Assembly: GCA_031841125.1 (NCBI GenBank)
Contig: CM063114.1
Span: forward strand, 11,036,001-11,100,000
Source: Acanthococcus lagerstroemiae
Lineage: Eukaryota > Arthropoda > Insecta > Hemiptera > Eriococcidae
Direction: 5' to 3'
DNA length: 64,000 nt
Position 1 is the first letter of the stretch; each line of letters opens with the position of its first letter. A program made the translations under genes and the position numbers. Under the pieces are notes generated by a model that was not told the DNA's origin, searched no databases, and saw nothing but the letters and a program-made list of their open reading frames with translations. This document shows positions 10,670-22,722 of this stretch, piece by piece.

Positions 10670-12431
10670 TAGCATGTTATTGTCTGTTCCTGAGTAGTAA
10701 AGAATTCCATCGTTTTGCCTACAAATATACCAGTATTTGTCCAGCGATGCTCGCATATGCCCAAAATGCCTTAATTGAGTGTTTTCATCTCATGGATGGC
10801 GTTCTATCATCTCCCAATCGAGTATAAGTTGCTTACATTCTATGATCTAATTTTTATTTGGTTCTTTTCATGAGCAGATGGTGGCATTCGTCGCACCCAT
10901 TACCCATTTAAAGGTTGCATCGGACTCAGAGCCATTGTTTGGATGCTTTCTACCAAGTTGTTATGACTTGAGGAGATTAGCCAGGATGGTTTCCCCTTGC
11001 CTTCCTTACTGTTTGATTTCAGAGTGACCATCTTTTCGTAGGACGCATGCTTTCTCTGTGCTAAGATAATCTTTCCTACCCTCGTTTTCATCCTGGTACA
11101 GTGACATCTTAGAGTATATAGAATTTTTGATGATAACTTTCCCAATACTAGTCCATCCGACTCTGTTATCACTGCTGCTGCTTGCCACAGTTGCTTATTT
11201 GCTCGAGTGGCTTATTTGAAGCTAATCTCTAATATCTAGAGGGCGTTCCCTTGTCGACAACCCGAGGGATGTACTCGGTAGCACCAGCTATGCAGCCGGA
11301 GTATTTCAGAGGAAGTTTGTAGAACAGGGTGTACTGTAGATTCTGCTTCTGCTGGAACAAATCCTTTCATTGTTGCAGCAGTCGGAATACAATCCACCAG
11401 TATTAAAAATCGAAACAGTCGTCGAGACACGGGTTCCAAGGAAATTGGCACGGCGAATGACACACAATATGAGGAAAACGAACAGAGGAGAATCTTGTAC
11501 GAAGCTGACGATGATTGAGGTAATCAAGACGGCACCATTAGATAGTTGGGACACTGGGGCAGCAGCACACGCAACTCTCGAATTGGGAATAGGATGGGAT
11601 GTAATGGAAATACACATAGGAAGAGCTGTCGGATACGAGCATTGAACCCGACGATGCAGTTTCGTATAAATTCCGGTAAATGTTCGAGTTAATTGCCGAC
11701 TGGTTGGACGTCGTAATCAATTTATTACGAAGACTCTTGTGTTCTGCAAAACGAATGAGAAAATTGCCGCGGGAATGCTGTAATTTCGTAAACGACTAGT
11801 CTAGTAAGCGTGTTCCGTTTTTGAATCGCACGCGATGTCTTATGGGTATCAAAACGACAAAAATACGCCCGAGATTCCGCGGGAACAATTATTGCCTGTA
11901 ATAAAAGGTCGCAAGAGTTGCTGAATTTCCCTCGAAAATTTCTATTAGTGTTGTCGCAAATGTTTGATAAGATAAATAGCCGACATTATCATTTCTCTCT
12001 ATCATACAATGAGGTCGCCAACCTCCAATTTGAAGAGTAAGGCAGATCTGGGTGTTCCAGGTGAGGTGAGGAAAGAGGAAACTGATTATAGTTCTCTTTA
12101 AGAGGACACAAAAGACAATGTATCATTCTTACAATAGAAGCCAAAGGTCCATGCTCAGGAAAAGCGAAGATGACATCAAGTTTCGGCTCATAAATCTCTT
12201 TGATAGTAAGCAACGGGTAGTGTACTGGAAATGTAACGAAAATTTACACGACTACTCATTGCATGTATTCACTATTGAAGAAGCAATACTAGTTTGAAGT
12301 TTCAAATCATAAAATTTGCAGCTGCATGATTTTTTATTTCAGGTAGCCCCTTCAAATATACGAGGTAACAAATAACAATTATAGTTCTTGGTAGCATTTT
12401 CGAAATGATATTTACTGTTCCCTTTCACAAC
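10670..12431. other. Unassigned; CpG-rich block 11230-11900
   Basis: Positions 10670-11200 are ordinary. Positions 11230-11900 are CpG-rich and carry overlapping 90-100 codon frames on both strands without recognisable domains. Positions 11990-12215 hold a short minus-strand frame with nothing familiar. Confidence 0.4.
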
Positions 12432-12833
12432 GCAGAATTTCTACCGGTCATACGAGTACAAGTCATACAATAGTTCTACTATTGGGGCAGTGGTCATGTA
12501 AGTCATACGAAAGTCATACAATTGCCTTTAATAACGTACAAATTCGGTAATTCTTCCTAAACAATCGCAGTATTTTTGATCAAAATATGGCCAAATTAAA
12601 ATTTAATTCAAAATTTGTGTTGTCTGCAGCGTTTTCTGCAATAATTCCTTCGTTATTACTTGATTATTAAGTGTTTCAAATTTTTTATGTGCTATTAGCA
12701 TGTTTTCGATTTTTTTTTTTCTTATGAAATTCTGTTCGGATGTGAAAATGGTTTGAAAAAGGTCATACTAAAGTCCCACAAAAGTCATACAAAGTTCATA
12801 CAGTTGGAAAGTTCGTGTGTGATAAACACCCTG
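12432..12833. mobile_element. CAGGGTGTTTAC element, type 1 (empty-site copy)
   Basis: This 402-bp relative of 2614-3724 ends, on the minus strand, CAGGGTGTTTATCACAC. Its left end is eroded (CAGAATTTCTACCGGTCATAC). It shares the AATTCTTCCTAAACAAT and TATTAGCATGTTTT segments with the other copy and lacks the hAT insert there, so it defines that insertion precisely. Confidence 0.7.
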
Positions 12834-12866
12834 CTATTGAAAAATCCATATTAGTAGACACCCTGC
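12834..12866. mobile_element. Solo right end of the CAGGGTGTCTAC family
   Basis: TAGTAGACACCCTGCTAC follows 30 bases after the right end of the preceding element. Two right ends in the same orientation this close suggest a nested or tandem insertion whose other half was lost. Confidence 0.55.
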
Positions 12867-13059
12867 TACTAAGGCTATATAGCCAGAGCATAGGTATACT
12901 GGGGGCTATGCGGAGCGTACCGTATAGTGAATTCGACAGGTGGCCCAGTATATCTGTGCTTCAGCTATACAGCCTTACTGCAACAAGATGCAAAGGAATA
13001 GTCAAAGACGAAATTTACTGAGAAAATTTGCAAAATTCCAAAAATTTCAAGTGAAATTG

Positions 13060-13290
13060 AAGGGTAAAGAATCAAAACTCACATTTGCCGTTTTGCTTCA
13101 AGGGCGCAAATAGACAAAATACTGTACACTGGTGTAGGAATATTTTTGCTGCGCCTGTAAATGTGTGATATGTATAACATACTCCACGTTCACAGGCGCA
13201 GTAAAGATATTCCTGCACCTGTGTACAGGATTTTGCCTATTTGCGCCCTCGAAGTAAAATGGCAAATATAAGTTTTGATTCTTTACCCTT
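13060..13290 (+). mobile_element. 231-bp palindromic MITE, copy A
   Basis: The element starts AAGGGTAAAGAATCAAAACT, and its right end is the same sequence inverted with one change. The two arms of about 108 bp match along their whole length (GCGCAAATAG, CAAAATACTGTACAC, TGCGCCTGTAA words) around a short asymmetric centre near 13168-13182. An equal-length copy lies at 24717-24947 in the opposite orientation. No transposase is present. Superfamily and target duplication could not be settled by eye. Confidence 0.85.
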
Positions 13291-13734
13291 CAAATTATAC
13301 ATATTAAGGACGATTATGGATAGCCCCAAATTAAAAATTAAACAAAAACTACGATACCTATTCGCTACTTATCTTGAGTATTGAATGAGTTACTAAAGTC
13401 AAAATTTACATGGTCGAAAATTTCACTCAAACTGCATAGAGGAATAAATTTCGACCTCTTTCTTATCTCTGAGTGTTTAATACATGACTCCGGACTATTT
13501 TCCCCCACTGTATCAAAATCCGTGTGTCCCATTAGGGTCATCTCCAACTTGACCTTCATTTTGTTATCTGGGACAGCGTATCAAAATTTCAGCTTCCTAA
13601 TTCAGAACTCTTTCTGTTGTCGGGCATATGTCTCGGATCAATTTAAAAAAAATTAAAAGTAAAATGTAAAATTGCTGGTTCTAATAATGATTAATGTATC
13701 ACCCCATTCTTGGTACCCCAGGGGCTGTGGTGTG
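13291..13734. other. Unassigned
   Basis: Overlapping short frames occur on both strands around 13365-13656, with no recognised motif. No repeat is seen. Confidence 0.4.
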
Positions 13735-13885
13735 AAAATTATCCCCTGAATTGAATTCAGCGATTTGAAAACCTACCGATCGAATACAATCGTGGAAAAT
13801 GACTAATATTTGCGCAGGGAGTCAGCTTTAAAAACTGTACCCAGAATTGAATTCAGCGACCTCGAAACCCTATAAATCGATTTTT
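13735..13885 (+). repeat. Degenerate array with AATTGAATTCAGCGA core (two units)
   Basis: TTGAATTCAGCGATTTGAAAACC (13752 region) and TTGAATTCAGCGACCTCGAA (13849 region) are two units about 97 bases apart. The same core recurs at 37760-38060, 46620, 51198, 52590-53370 and, more weakly, 57884. On the minus strand the second unit includes GGGTTTCGAGGTCGC, found unchanged at 51199-51213. Confidence 0.65.
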
Positions 13886-14294
13886 ATTTTGAATTTTTAT
13901 TGCTCCTCATTCGAGGCCACTCCCTCGGGGCCATTACCCTAGATTGGGAAGTCAAGCTTTTTCACTTGCAATCAAAATTGAAAGAATTTTTGGAATTTAT
14001 CATGAGAATTCATTCTGAACTCTGTTTAGGTCTTCAGAAAATAGTTGCTAAAAACGTCAAAACTCCGTGTATTCTCCCCTAAGAAGGAGCAGTGGCCTGA
14101 GGCGCGTATTCCTCTTACCTGATCAACCTAAAACTTTTCAGGAATTATTTTATCCTATGGAAACTGATCTAAGAGGCATCTCATAAGAAATTTCGATGGT
14201 TGAAAATAGGAGCAACTCTGAGGTCGTACATGTGGAGTCGGTCACGTGATGAAGCCATTGATGCGTGGAACAGTTTCGAGAAATGACAGATTAT
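13886..14294. other. Unassigned
   Basis: A 60-codon plus-strand frame at 13900-14082 has no recognisable motif. Nothing else is seen. Confidence 0.4.
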
Positions 14295-14657
14295 CAGAGT
14301 GTCTACAGGTGCTCAAAAGTCCTGAATTTCGAAAGTAGGTTCTAAAAGTCCTAAAAAGTGCTGAAACTAAAAAAAAAAATTGAAAAGTCCTTCATTTTTG
14401 TTAGAAATACTCAAAAAATTTTTTTTCGATTCCTATATATGATTGGTCATTAAAAAGTGTAGCGCAGGATTTATATTCAGAAAGAGAGTGGAAGTGGGAG
14501 AGCAAAAGGGAGATAGGGGTAATGGGTATAAAACAATTGGAAATAAATAAAAGATTTGTGGACTCGAGGAACAGATGGTAAATATTCATGCTACAGTCCT
14601 GCAAAGGATCCTGAAAAAGTACTTCATTTTTACTTTTCAGTTTCTGTAAACACCTTG
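14295..14657. mobile_element. CAGGGTGTCTAC family element, type 4
   Basis: The left end CAGAGTGTCTACAGGTGC and the right end (minus strand) CAAGGTGTTTACAGAAAC are inverted repeats. Subterminal AAAAGTCCTGAA-type words are present near both ends, here with CCT where other members have CAT. No coding capacity is visible. Confidence 0.65.
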
Positions 14658-14985
14658 AATAACTTATTTTTAGAAAGGGAGAAGGGGGACTCTGGCCAGT
14701 AGAGACTCTGAAGAATGATCATAAAATGAAGTGAATTGAGGTTACATAAATGTGACAGGTCAAAAGCAGGGCTGAATTTACAGTTAGGCAGAGTAGGTCA
14801 GAACCTGTGGCGTAAAATTTCAGTGGGCAGGAATATTTAACAGGTATTTGTTTCAAGTGTACTAAGTGTAAAAAAAAATATAATTTTTTGTAAAATGAAG
14901 CAAACTTGATACGCAAGCTCTGTGGTGTGCCAGTAAGTTATTGCAATATTATTTAAAACAAAAAACTGTAAGTAGTCACATTCAC

Positions 14986-15410
14986 GGGGACAAAGCTATG
15001 GAAGGCAAAGAAAGCAACTTGTCCCTCCCTCAAGACTTTTTGCCCAAGTTAGGAGTTCGATCAGAATCAGTTGGCAAAATTGAAAAATTGATGACTTGTT
15101 TTTGCTTGTCGATTGACTTCTGAGAACAACGATGACGAATTTCAGATGATTACTTTGCATCTTTTCAAGTTTTCACCCTCCCCTCTCCGAAAAAATGCGG
15201 ACAGAGCTATGGGAGACAAGGGAAGCAGCTTTTCTCTCCTTCAAAACTTTCGGGCCAGAGTTGGCAATTCGACGAATTGAAAACTTGAAACCCTGTTTTT
15301 GCTTGTCGATTGACATTTGGGAACAGGATTGACAAAATTCAGTTTGATTAGTTTGAAGTTTCCCCCACGTCTTAATCCCCTCCTCCTCATAAAAATTGTC
15401 TTCGCCCCGA
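14986..15410 (+). repeat. About 211-bp tandem duplication
   Basis: GGGGACAAAGCTATGGAAGG (14986) and GCGGACAGAGCTATGGGAG (15197) start two units sharing GGAAGCARCTT, TTTTTGCTTGTCGATTGAC and GGGAACARGATTGAC-type words. Similarity is moderate. A third partial unit may follow from 15395. Confidence 0.7.
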
Positions 15411-15779
15411 ATTTTTGATAATTCCTTCCCACATATTTGTTGAAGTAAGCCACCGGGACTTACTGGAAATGACCCAATATTTCTAGGGGGATTCAAATCA
15501 GACAGCCAAAAAAAGCCCCAACCATTCTTGACCAACTTTTGGTTCACATCTCAGCAACAGAGCGTTGGAGTCCAGTGTGTCTAACATTATTTTGACTCAG
15601 CACCCCAAGAGTTGTCAAGATCGGTATCTACTCTCTAGGAGTATCTCAGGCATCGTGCGTTTCTGCTAAGTGCGACTAATAAATTTGAACTCGGAACTCA
15701 AAAGTTTCTGAGAATTAGTTCTTGATTCAATTTTTTGATTCTTTAGTATTTGCTTATCAGTACTTCCTACCAAAACATT

Positions 15780-15865
15780 CCTCTAGTCACCGATGCAATA
15801 CTCGAAAGGGTAATGTTCTGCAGTGTCTGGGGAGCCAGTTTGGCATGCTTGCATCTGGCAAGTGT
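15780..15865 (+). mobile_element. SINE-like retroposon CGAAAGGGTA, copy 1 (short)
   Basis: This 86-bp insert contains CGATGCAATACTCGAAAGGG and, about 35 bases on, TTTGGCATGCTTGCATC. It is flanked by CTACCAAAACATT (15767-15779) and CTACTAAACCATT (15866-15878), which agree at 11 of 13 bases. Two relatives lie at 45442-45549 and 62270-62376. It lacks the last 20 or so bases of the 62-kb copy. There is no A-tail and no clear pol III box. Confidence 0.7.
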
Positions 15866-15878
15866 CTACTAAACCATT

Positions 15879-17780
15879 TGATGTTTGAGGGAGGGGGGAG
15901 AGGGAAGGATGCAAAAAGTCTTGATTGGGCCCTGGTCAAGAGTGACGAGTTGTGCGTATACTGTTGAATTGTCTGCTATAATTTGAGTAATAACGTTTTT
16001 TAATCGGAGGGGGAAAATAGCTGGCTGGTCACTTGAATAGCGATAAACTGAAAGGTGAAATTGAATCGGTCTTGAGTTGATAAGTATCTACAGAACCTGA
16101 AAGATTTCGTATTTTGTCTGAAACTACGGTTTCTTTACTGGGCCTTTTTATTTGCGAAGTTATGGGCAGATATTGGTTCTCGGCTTTCATCGTGAGACTT
16201 TTTCTTTCGTGAACAGCTCTGAAGCGATGTGCACGGGACTAAAATACCCGACGAAATGTTGAAAAAGATAATTATTGAAAATGAAGGTCAGAGACCGCGG
16301 GCGTTCTGTAAATTGCGAAACCCGAATTCAAAAAAAAAAATTGATCAAATAAGGCTTTGAAAAAGAGGGGCCAAATGAAAATTAATATTCATTCGAAATG
16401 TAGATCAAGGTTTGCAACTGCTGTAAATTGAGACACGCGAATATCCAAATTTCATCGTGTTTTTTTTTTTTTTTTCCTTTCAAATCTGGCTGAGAAAATG
16501 TCTCGCTGCTTTCAATATTCTTGGCTCAGATTTCCATTTTTTCTCCTCCATTCATAACCGTGAGTTGTATCGCAGGGCTCGAGAAACGAATGTTACGTAT
16601 ACGAGTGAATATCGAAGTCCTTCGAATTTTACGAAACGGTTAACAAGCCTAAGTCGAAGACGATGTTCTGCATTGCAGCTTTATTCCGCCGAATTCGATT
16701 CTGTAAAGTTTCGAGAACGTCTTCGAGTTTATTATACGTTGGTATCGTGGCAGTTTTCACGTTTTTTCTGACTCTCTTCTATACGAGGAAAGATATTTTC
16801 ATAACTTTCTGAAAGACGTTTAAACAATAGGTAGTATTTTCTCCTTCGTTTTATCGCTCACCTTTCCACCGATGCACCGTAAAAATTGTGTAGAACTTTC
16901 CAGTATTCCGAGATACGACTATGTCGCAGGCTATTCACGTAATGCAGGCGTGTATGTGGCATCATCTAAATGAAATTATGTCCAGCTGGCACAGCAAATG
17001 CTTTAAATTATTGATAGTAGCCATTTTATGGAAATATTTTCGACAGAGGAGAGGTGCGTTCGAGTTTCAAGCTCGAATGTATTTCTCGAATGCCTATTTT
17101 GTGAAGTTTGCCGCCAGAGATAGAAGGGAATTATGCTCGATTGGGAAAAAGTCATTAGTTACTCTTTATATGCCATTTTTATCGGCTGCCCTTTATGTAC
17201 CAATAAAATGTAATGAGCACGGAACGTACCCATTGCTTTCGTATCGATTGGATATCAAACGATTTTCCGAACGTTCTGCCTGATACACGTAGAGTATAAT
17301 AAATGTGCTGCAGGTGCTTTTTTTTTCTTCAATTCTGAAAAATAATAACGCTTGTATTCGCGTAGTAATTCCGTGTATCTGTTTTCCAGTTGTATGTTGC
17401 TTTTTTTTTTTGTAAATTCCGTTTTTCTTTCGAAACAAGGCAGAATGAAGGCAAAAAGGATTGGTTGAGTTACATTTTCTCACGTTTCAGTGCGAGTGTT
17501 CAGTCGTGTAATTGTGAAACCTCTGCTGTCGGCAGCATGGACCCAGTCGGGCGTTTTCCCGTGATCACAGTTTCCAGTAAGATAGAGAAAGTGAGAGTTG
17601 GTCGGTCAAATAGAAAGACAGCTACGAGCCGTCCATCGGTTATCTTGCCAGCCAGTCAGAAAAACAGACCCGAAAGTTTAGAATGACAGGAAAACTGATA
17701 GATTGTCAGACAGATAGGGCCATCCAAAGAATAGTTCTTGGTGCCGTAGAATATAGACATCAGGCAGTTGCGCGATTCTT
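15879..17780. other. Unassigned; CpG-rich block 16560-17290
   Basis: Positions 15879-16450 are ordinary, with a T run at 16458-16475. Positions 16560-17290 are CpG- and TTCG-rich and contain plus-strand frames of 104 and 120 codons with no recognisable motif. Positions 17300-17700 hold more short overlapping frames. None is supported as a gene. Confidence 0.4.
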
Positions 17781-18020
17781 CTGGGCATGTTAGTTGAGGT
17801 AGTTTGCCGTTGTTGTCCTCACGGTTTGTTGCGTTAGAGTTTTCATACCCTGTGCCGAAGAGTGTGCAGACACAGCTCGCGTACTAGCCATGTGTTTTCA
17901 TAACGTTGAGTAACCTGTCCGTGACGTGCACTCGCACAATACCAAATCTCTCTGATCTGATGGTAACACGCCCTGTGGTTGAAATGCCTTATTCGTTCGA
18001 ACTGGAGAAGTTACAGGGCG
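17781..18020 (+). repeat. 220-bp dispersed repeat, copy 1
   Basis: This stretch shares TTAGAGTTTT, CTGTGCCGAAGA, CAGCTCGCGTACTAGCCAT, CTGATCTGRTGGTAAC and GTTCGAAC words, in the same order, with 41290-41516 (plus) and, inverted, with 43440-43650. It is non-coding. Here the repeat is solitary, while the other two copies face each other. Confidence 0.75.
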
Positions 18021-18560
18021 CGCTATCTTTCCACCTTGATAGATACTGCAGTCGCTTTGTTCGTTAAGATATTAATGGGGGAGGGGGAAGGAGCTATTTG
18101 TATATCACTAGCTTTCCGACATTGGTGGTGAGACTGAAACTAAAGATAGTAAGGATTGCGAAGCGGGTACATTACCACTCTGCCACAGAACGACGACTCT
18201 ATAAACATGAGTATTGTTGAGCTGCTACTCTTATCCTTACTTTTTCCGTTGACGAGCAAACGCGTCGCGGGCAACGATTTACGCCGCCCGCGACGAAGAT
18301 CGATGTTGCACGGCGAATGAAAAGTTGAAAATGGCGACTCAGCATACCAGCATACTTGGGTGTACAGTGCTCTAGTAGACAGCTGGCATTTCGGCGTGTA
18401 TCTAGGTAGACAGATAGAGTAGATGTGAGGTTTAGGATACGGAACCTCTTAATTTATATTTAATATGTACATTGAGAAATTTTTTTTTTTTTAAATGCAC
18501 ACCCGGGTGGTCCAAGATTTAACAATTTTTGAAGAAGTTTAATCCCAGTGGCTGAACTAA
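18021..18560. other. Unassigned
   Basis: A GC-rich inverted pair, GTCGCGGGC / GCCCGCGAC, lies at 18264-18296. A T run occurs at 18480-18491. No gene is recognised. Confidence 0.4.
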
Positions 18561-19073
18561 GAAGCTTACTTCCATAGTGGCCTAACCAGAGGTTGTTACA
18601 TTTGTCACTCAAACTGGAGACCTAATGCAATCTCACGACACATCACAATACCTGCATTCTTTAGCAGAATATGTGCTGTTTCAGATTCGAGCCACTATGG
18701 AGGTAAGCTACTCATTCATTTTGTGTCACCAGCCAAACATTTTTTGACATTGAAAAAATATTCATGTGTTTCTTAATGGGGTAAGCTTCGAGTTTAGCCG
18801 AAAAAATTTAGTCGAGTATGTGATTTTTTTCCCATTAACAACTTTAAGCTTATCCCATTAAGAAACACATGAATATTTTTTCAATGTCAAAAAATGTTTA
18901 GCTGGTGACACAAAATGAATGAGTAGCTTACCTCCATAGTGGCTCGAATCTGAAACAGCACATATTCTGCTAAAGAATGCAGGTATTGTGATGTGTCGTG
19001 AGATTGCATTAGGTCTCCAGTTTGAGTGACAAATGTAACAACCTCTGGTTAGGCCACTTTGGAAGTAAACTTC
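18561..19073. repeat. 513-bp near-perfect inverted repeat (228-bp arms)
   Basis: The left arm 18561-18788 and right arm 18846-19073 are reverse complements with only a handful of mismatches by eye (for example one C/T in CAGCYAAACAT and one G/A in AATGGGRTAAGCTT). The loop is 57 bases. The outer ends read GAAGCTTACTTCC and the inner ends GGTAAGCTT. Each arm contains CCACTATGGAGGTAAGCT, so AGGTAAG donor-like sites occur on both strands. Frames in each arm mirror each other, so none is a gene. If transcribed, it would fold into a long duplex. It could be a young foldback MITE, an inverted duplication, or a hairpin-RNA (endo-siRNA) locus. Confidence 0.9.
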
Positions 19074-19094
19074 TCTCATTCATACCCGGAATAT

Positions 19095-19137
19095 CTCTCT
19101 CTCTCTCTCTCTCCCTCCCCCTCCCCCTCTCCCTCAT
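19095..19137 (+). repeat. CT-rich microsatellite
   Basis: (CT)n runs into CCCTCCCCCTCC just right of the large inverted repeat. This is simple-sequence DNA. Confidence 0.85.
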
Positions 19138-20420
19138 TGAGTTTTTACTACAATTCGCTCACGATTTCCAAACCGATTCATGTAGAGAAAAAAAGCGTAA
19201 CCGTAACATTGAAAAACGCACGAGTGCAATATAGGAATTATTTCCTACGTTTTAGAGTCAGTTTGGATTGTCTTCTGGTTCGTAGTCCCGAACTGAAATA
19301 CTGTAGCAGTTTTTATAAAAAGAGACAACTTTGTCGGTAAGAAAAAAAACCAGAGCGGGAAAAACTAAAAAGTACAATTTTTAGCAAAAATATCGATTTT
19401 AAGATTATTATGGATTCTTGAACGAAATTCGATGCTCTCTCACATGAAGAAGATCGCAGCCTCGAGAAATATCAGCGAGTAGTTCTACATCTTTCGACCA
19501 TCTTCGCCGAATTCTGAATTTTTAAAAAGTTATGCATTGAATAATTTTTTCGTCTCCTAGATACGTACAAGTTCTCATAGTCACGATAGCTCTCAAACCA
19601 TTAATTATTTACCTAGGGTTGGGCTGAAGAACGATCTTCTTCTGGACCATTTAACGGAAAATGAAGTTTCCCCAACTTTTAACGTTTTCTAACGCCTACA
19701 ACTATGAGAATAGGCAATACATCGTACTGTTATATTTTCCTATCCAAGCCAGAGTACTACTAGTCCCCATATCCAGATTAATCATTCCGTCAACTATTAT
19801 GTCTTGTATATTGTTTTGAAAATTGTATTTTTTTGTAATTTTTAAAACGGCGTAGCCCCGTTGAATTTGCTCATAGGCAACTTTTCGTACTCAATGTTTT
19901 TTCCTGTTCTATCTAGTATTATGCGTACCTAGCGGGTTCTTGAACGAAGGCCGGACACCCTGTATAATAGTCTATGAAATTGACAAGAGAATCAACAAAA
20001 TGTATTCAAAAACTTTGAACGCGTTTTTCTCAAAATCTTGTTTTTCGAAAATTGCGAGGTACCTCTTTTTTAATGCATATAGAGAGATGAATATAGGGCA
20101 TAGGAAGCTGGAAAGGGTCTTATTTTGTCAGGAATTGAGTCTACTATATAAACATATATGCTTAACTCAAAAATGATCTGACCGACAAAGTTGACCCTTT
20201 TTTATAGAAACTGCCACAATGGAGAGTTTTGGTTTTAATTCAATGAGAGGCAAAGGACCTACCCAGTAGCTAGGCCGTAACTTGTCAGGTGACTTCACTT
20301 ATTATTTCGAAACACATAAAATAAAATTAGGAGTGTCTCCTTCCACTGCCTTACGTACCTTCGAGTAGGTTTATCGCGTGGCAGGGAGAGGAGCTCACAC
20401 TTTTAAATTACATTGAACGT
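19138..20420. other. Unassigned
   Basis: GGACACCCTGTATAAT at 19955-19970 resembles an inverted transposon end, but no partner is found. No gene is recognised. Confidence 0.4.
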
Positions 20421-20727
20421 GTGAATTACAATGCCTGCTAAGTGCCAAAATCAAAATTTTACAGGAGAGCAAAAAACAAGTTTGCAACGCATGTTACAAC
20501 TAGTAAAGTGAAATCAGTGATGTGCGTATGGCACTGGGTGGCACTTAGCATAGTTTACAGAATTTGTGGTCTTGGACTTACTCATAGCGCGGTCTTCCGG
20601 GACAAGAATAATGTACGTGTGACAGTGTTGACCAACTAAGGATACTTTAATTCGTATATGGGCCATCACATAGAACATTTTACGCCAAAAAACGCATAAT
20701 AGCACTTGGCAGGTATTGTAATTCGCA
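20421..20727. mobile_element. MITE with TGAATTACAATGCCTGC ends
   Basis: The left end GTGAATTACAATGCCTGCTA and the right end (minus strand) GCGAATTACAATACCTGCCA are inverted repeats of about 26 bp that continue into AAGTGC. A third GGCACTTAGCA word lies inside at 20538. The short frames crossing it carry no motif. No target duplication is clear. Confidence 0.65.
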
Positions 20728-22204
20728 TGTGCATAATACATGCGAATAATACTAGACTATGATACTAATACTGATATAATCTTAATCTTGAGTAGTCTTT
20801 CTTCAGTCACAGTGTCTACATGCATCTAGGTGTCGCTTGTGGCCTTCGATGTTTCGGCCCTCCTTCCTCATCTTCCCACTTTGGGATACGTATCCAAGGC
20901 AGGAGGTTCGCTCATAGCCAGGGGGGTCACCTCCGTGGGTAAGACGGTTTCAAAAAATGTCCCCCTTCAGTTCCCAGTTGCTTCCTCGAAGTGATGGTTG
21001 GAGCGAGTTCGATATCAGGTTCCAGGCTCTACCGGTGAATCTAGAATGGAAGAGTCTCTCGCAGTACCCGAGGTGTTACTGGGCTTTCCCTACCTTCCCT
21101 TACTGACCTGCTCCTGTCAGTATTTGCTGTCTGCCCGTGCAGCCTCAATGGGGATGGGGATGTCGTTGATTGGCGTTCTTATGGTGAGCCCGCCCTCTTC
21201 TAGGCTTTCCATCAGTTTGGGATGAAGAGATCTGTTGATTTCAAGATTTTTGTAAATAGTGAAATTCTTGCTCGTTCATCCTAAAAAGTTACTTCGGAAC
21301 TTCTCGGTAGTGGAAAATGTAAATTGATGTTATTGTTCCGAAATGTGGTAAAATTCGAATGCAAGCCACCATGGTGGCTTTTGTTATCTGGCGGAAAAAT
21401 TCTTCGTTCTCTGACGGACAGCGTGGGTTTGGCCGAGCAAATAACTTCTGCGACCGCGAGCAGAACACAGCCCGAAGTTAGGTTTCCTTTCAGCTGAAGA
21501 TATAGTTACTTCACACCATGGAGACGAGCATACACTGTTTCCTCTTTTTCTCACTGTCTTCTTCAACTTATCAATACCTCGCCTTCATTTTTCATCGACA
21601 AATTAAATCGAATTTCAGAAGGCGGCTATACGGCAGCTCGCAGAACCGTAGAATTTTGCTTGGGGTGAAATCTGGATATCTCAGTCGTTTGCGAAATCTT
21701 ATCAACGCGGTGCCTTTGTCATTGTTTCATTTTTTGGCAACATCAACGGCATTTTCACACCCGAGGTGACATAACTCTGACACATTGACGCAATATCCCA
21801 CAATTTTCACGTTCGAATTACTTTTCCATTCATCGCGTGTTACTTCGAATTTATATCTACTCATGGATTTCGTAGTCTGCTATTGGACTTGAAATAACTA
21901 ATACAGAAAGAAATGGTCTCTCAAAAAACGCGGCTCGGTAGGGGGAGACTGTCCCCGACAGTAGAAACCATTCGATAAGAGACTGATGAGAGGCAAACGA
22001 AGTAACTATTGAGAAGAATTCAAAATTCTTTCAACAAAAAGTGGAGGTAACCAAACTTTTAATACTATTGAGAAACAGAATTATCAAATAAAAATAATAT
22101 TATTAAAAAAACTAAAATTTCAGCGACTAGAACTCATGTTCCTTCGCACTGTCTCATAACGGCACACTGAACTATTGAGCAGTGCTCACTTTCTATAACA
22201 GGCG
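20728..22204. other. Unassigned; GC-richer stretch and an 18-bp palindrome
   Basis: Positions 20820-21235 are GC-richer and could be an old LINE piece, but no protein motif is recognised. AAGCCACCATGGTGGCTT at 21363-21380 is a perfect 18-bp palindrome. Positions 21384-21770 are CpG-rich with no recognised gene. Confidence 0.4.
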
Positions 22205-22722
22205 ACCATTGATATGTAAATCGGAATCACACGTAAACTGTAAGAGTCGAGAAACGTCTGAATGTTTCATTCTTTTATACTTTTTTTTGTATACAAATTT
22301 TGGAAACTGTTCAATGGGTGCATTGAATCTGGATTACTGGAAAGAGAGGGATAAACTTGACCTCTTAGGGTGTGCGGGGTTTTCGAGTGGGATAATATCG
22401 GACACCGGTGGTAATATCGACCACTCATGACTTGTTCATTGATAACGATACTAGCGCTCCTACAGAAGATATCGCTGATATTACCCCAGTTAACGATAAA
22501 CGGTTTCTCTCAAATGGAACAAAGTCTAGAAGCGCCAGGAAGAGTCGAGAAGCCTCAGAATGTTTTATTCTATTATACTTGTTTTTAGATACAAATTTCG
22601 GGAAACTGTTCGGAGGATATACTAAATGTACATTACTGCAGAGTGGGCGACTGACTTGGCCTCTTGGGGTGTGCAGGTTTTTCGAGTTTTGCAAGAAAAG
22701 AGTGTATTCCCCACCGGAGCGG
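22205..22722 (+). repeat. About 298-bp direct duplication
   Basis: AGAGTCGAGAARCSTCWGAATG occurs at 22243 and 22541. Downstream the two copies keep TTTTATTCT, ATACAAATTT, GGAAACTGTTC, GACYTCTTRGGGTGTGC and TTTTCGAG in order, ending near CACCGG at about 22405 and 22716. The copies have clearly diverged. It is non-coding. Confidence 0.75.

Noticed and set aside
16921..17283. 120-codon plus-strand frame as a gene
   Set aside because: There is no domain, no obvious codon bias, and a competing minus-strand frame at 17193-17483.
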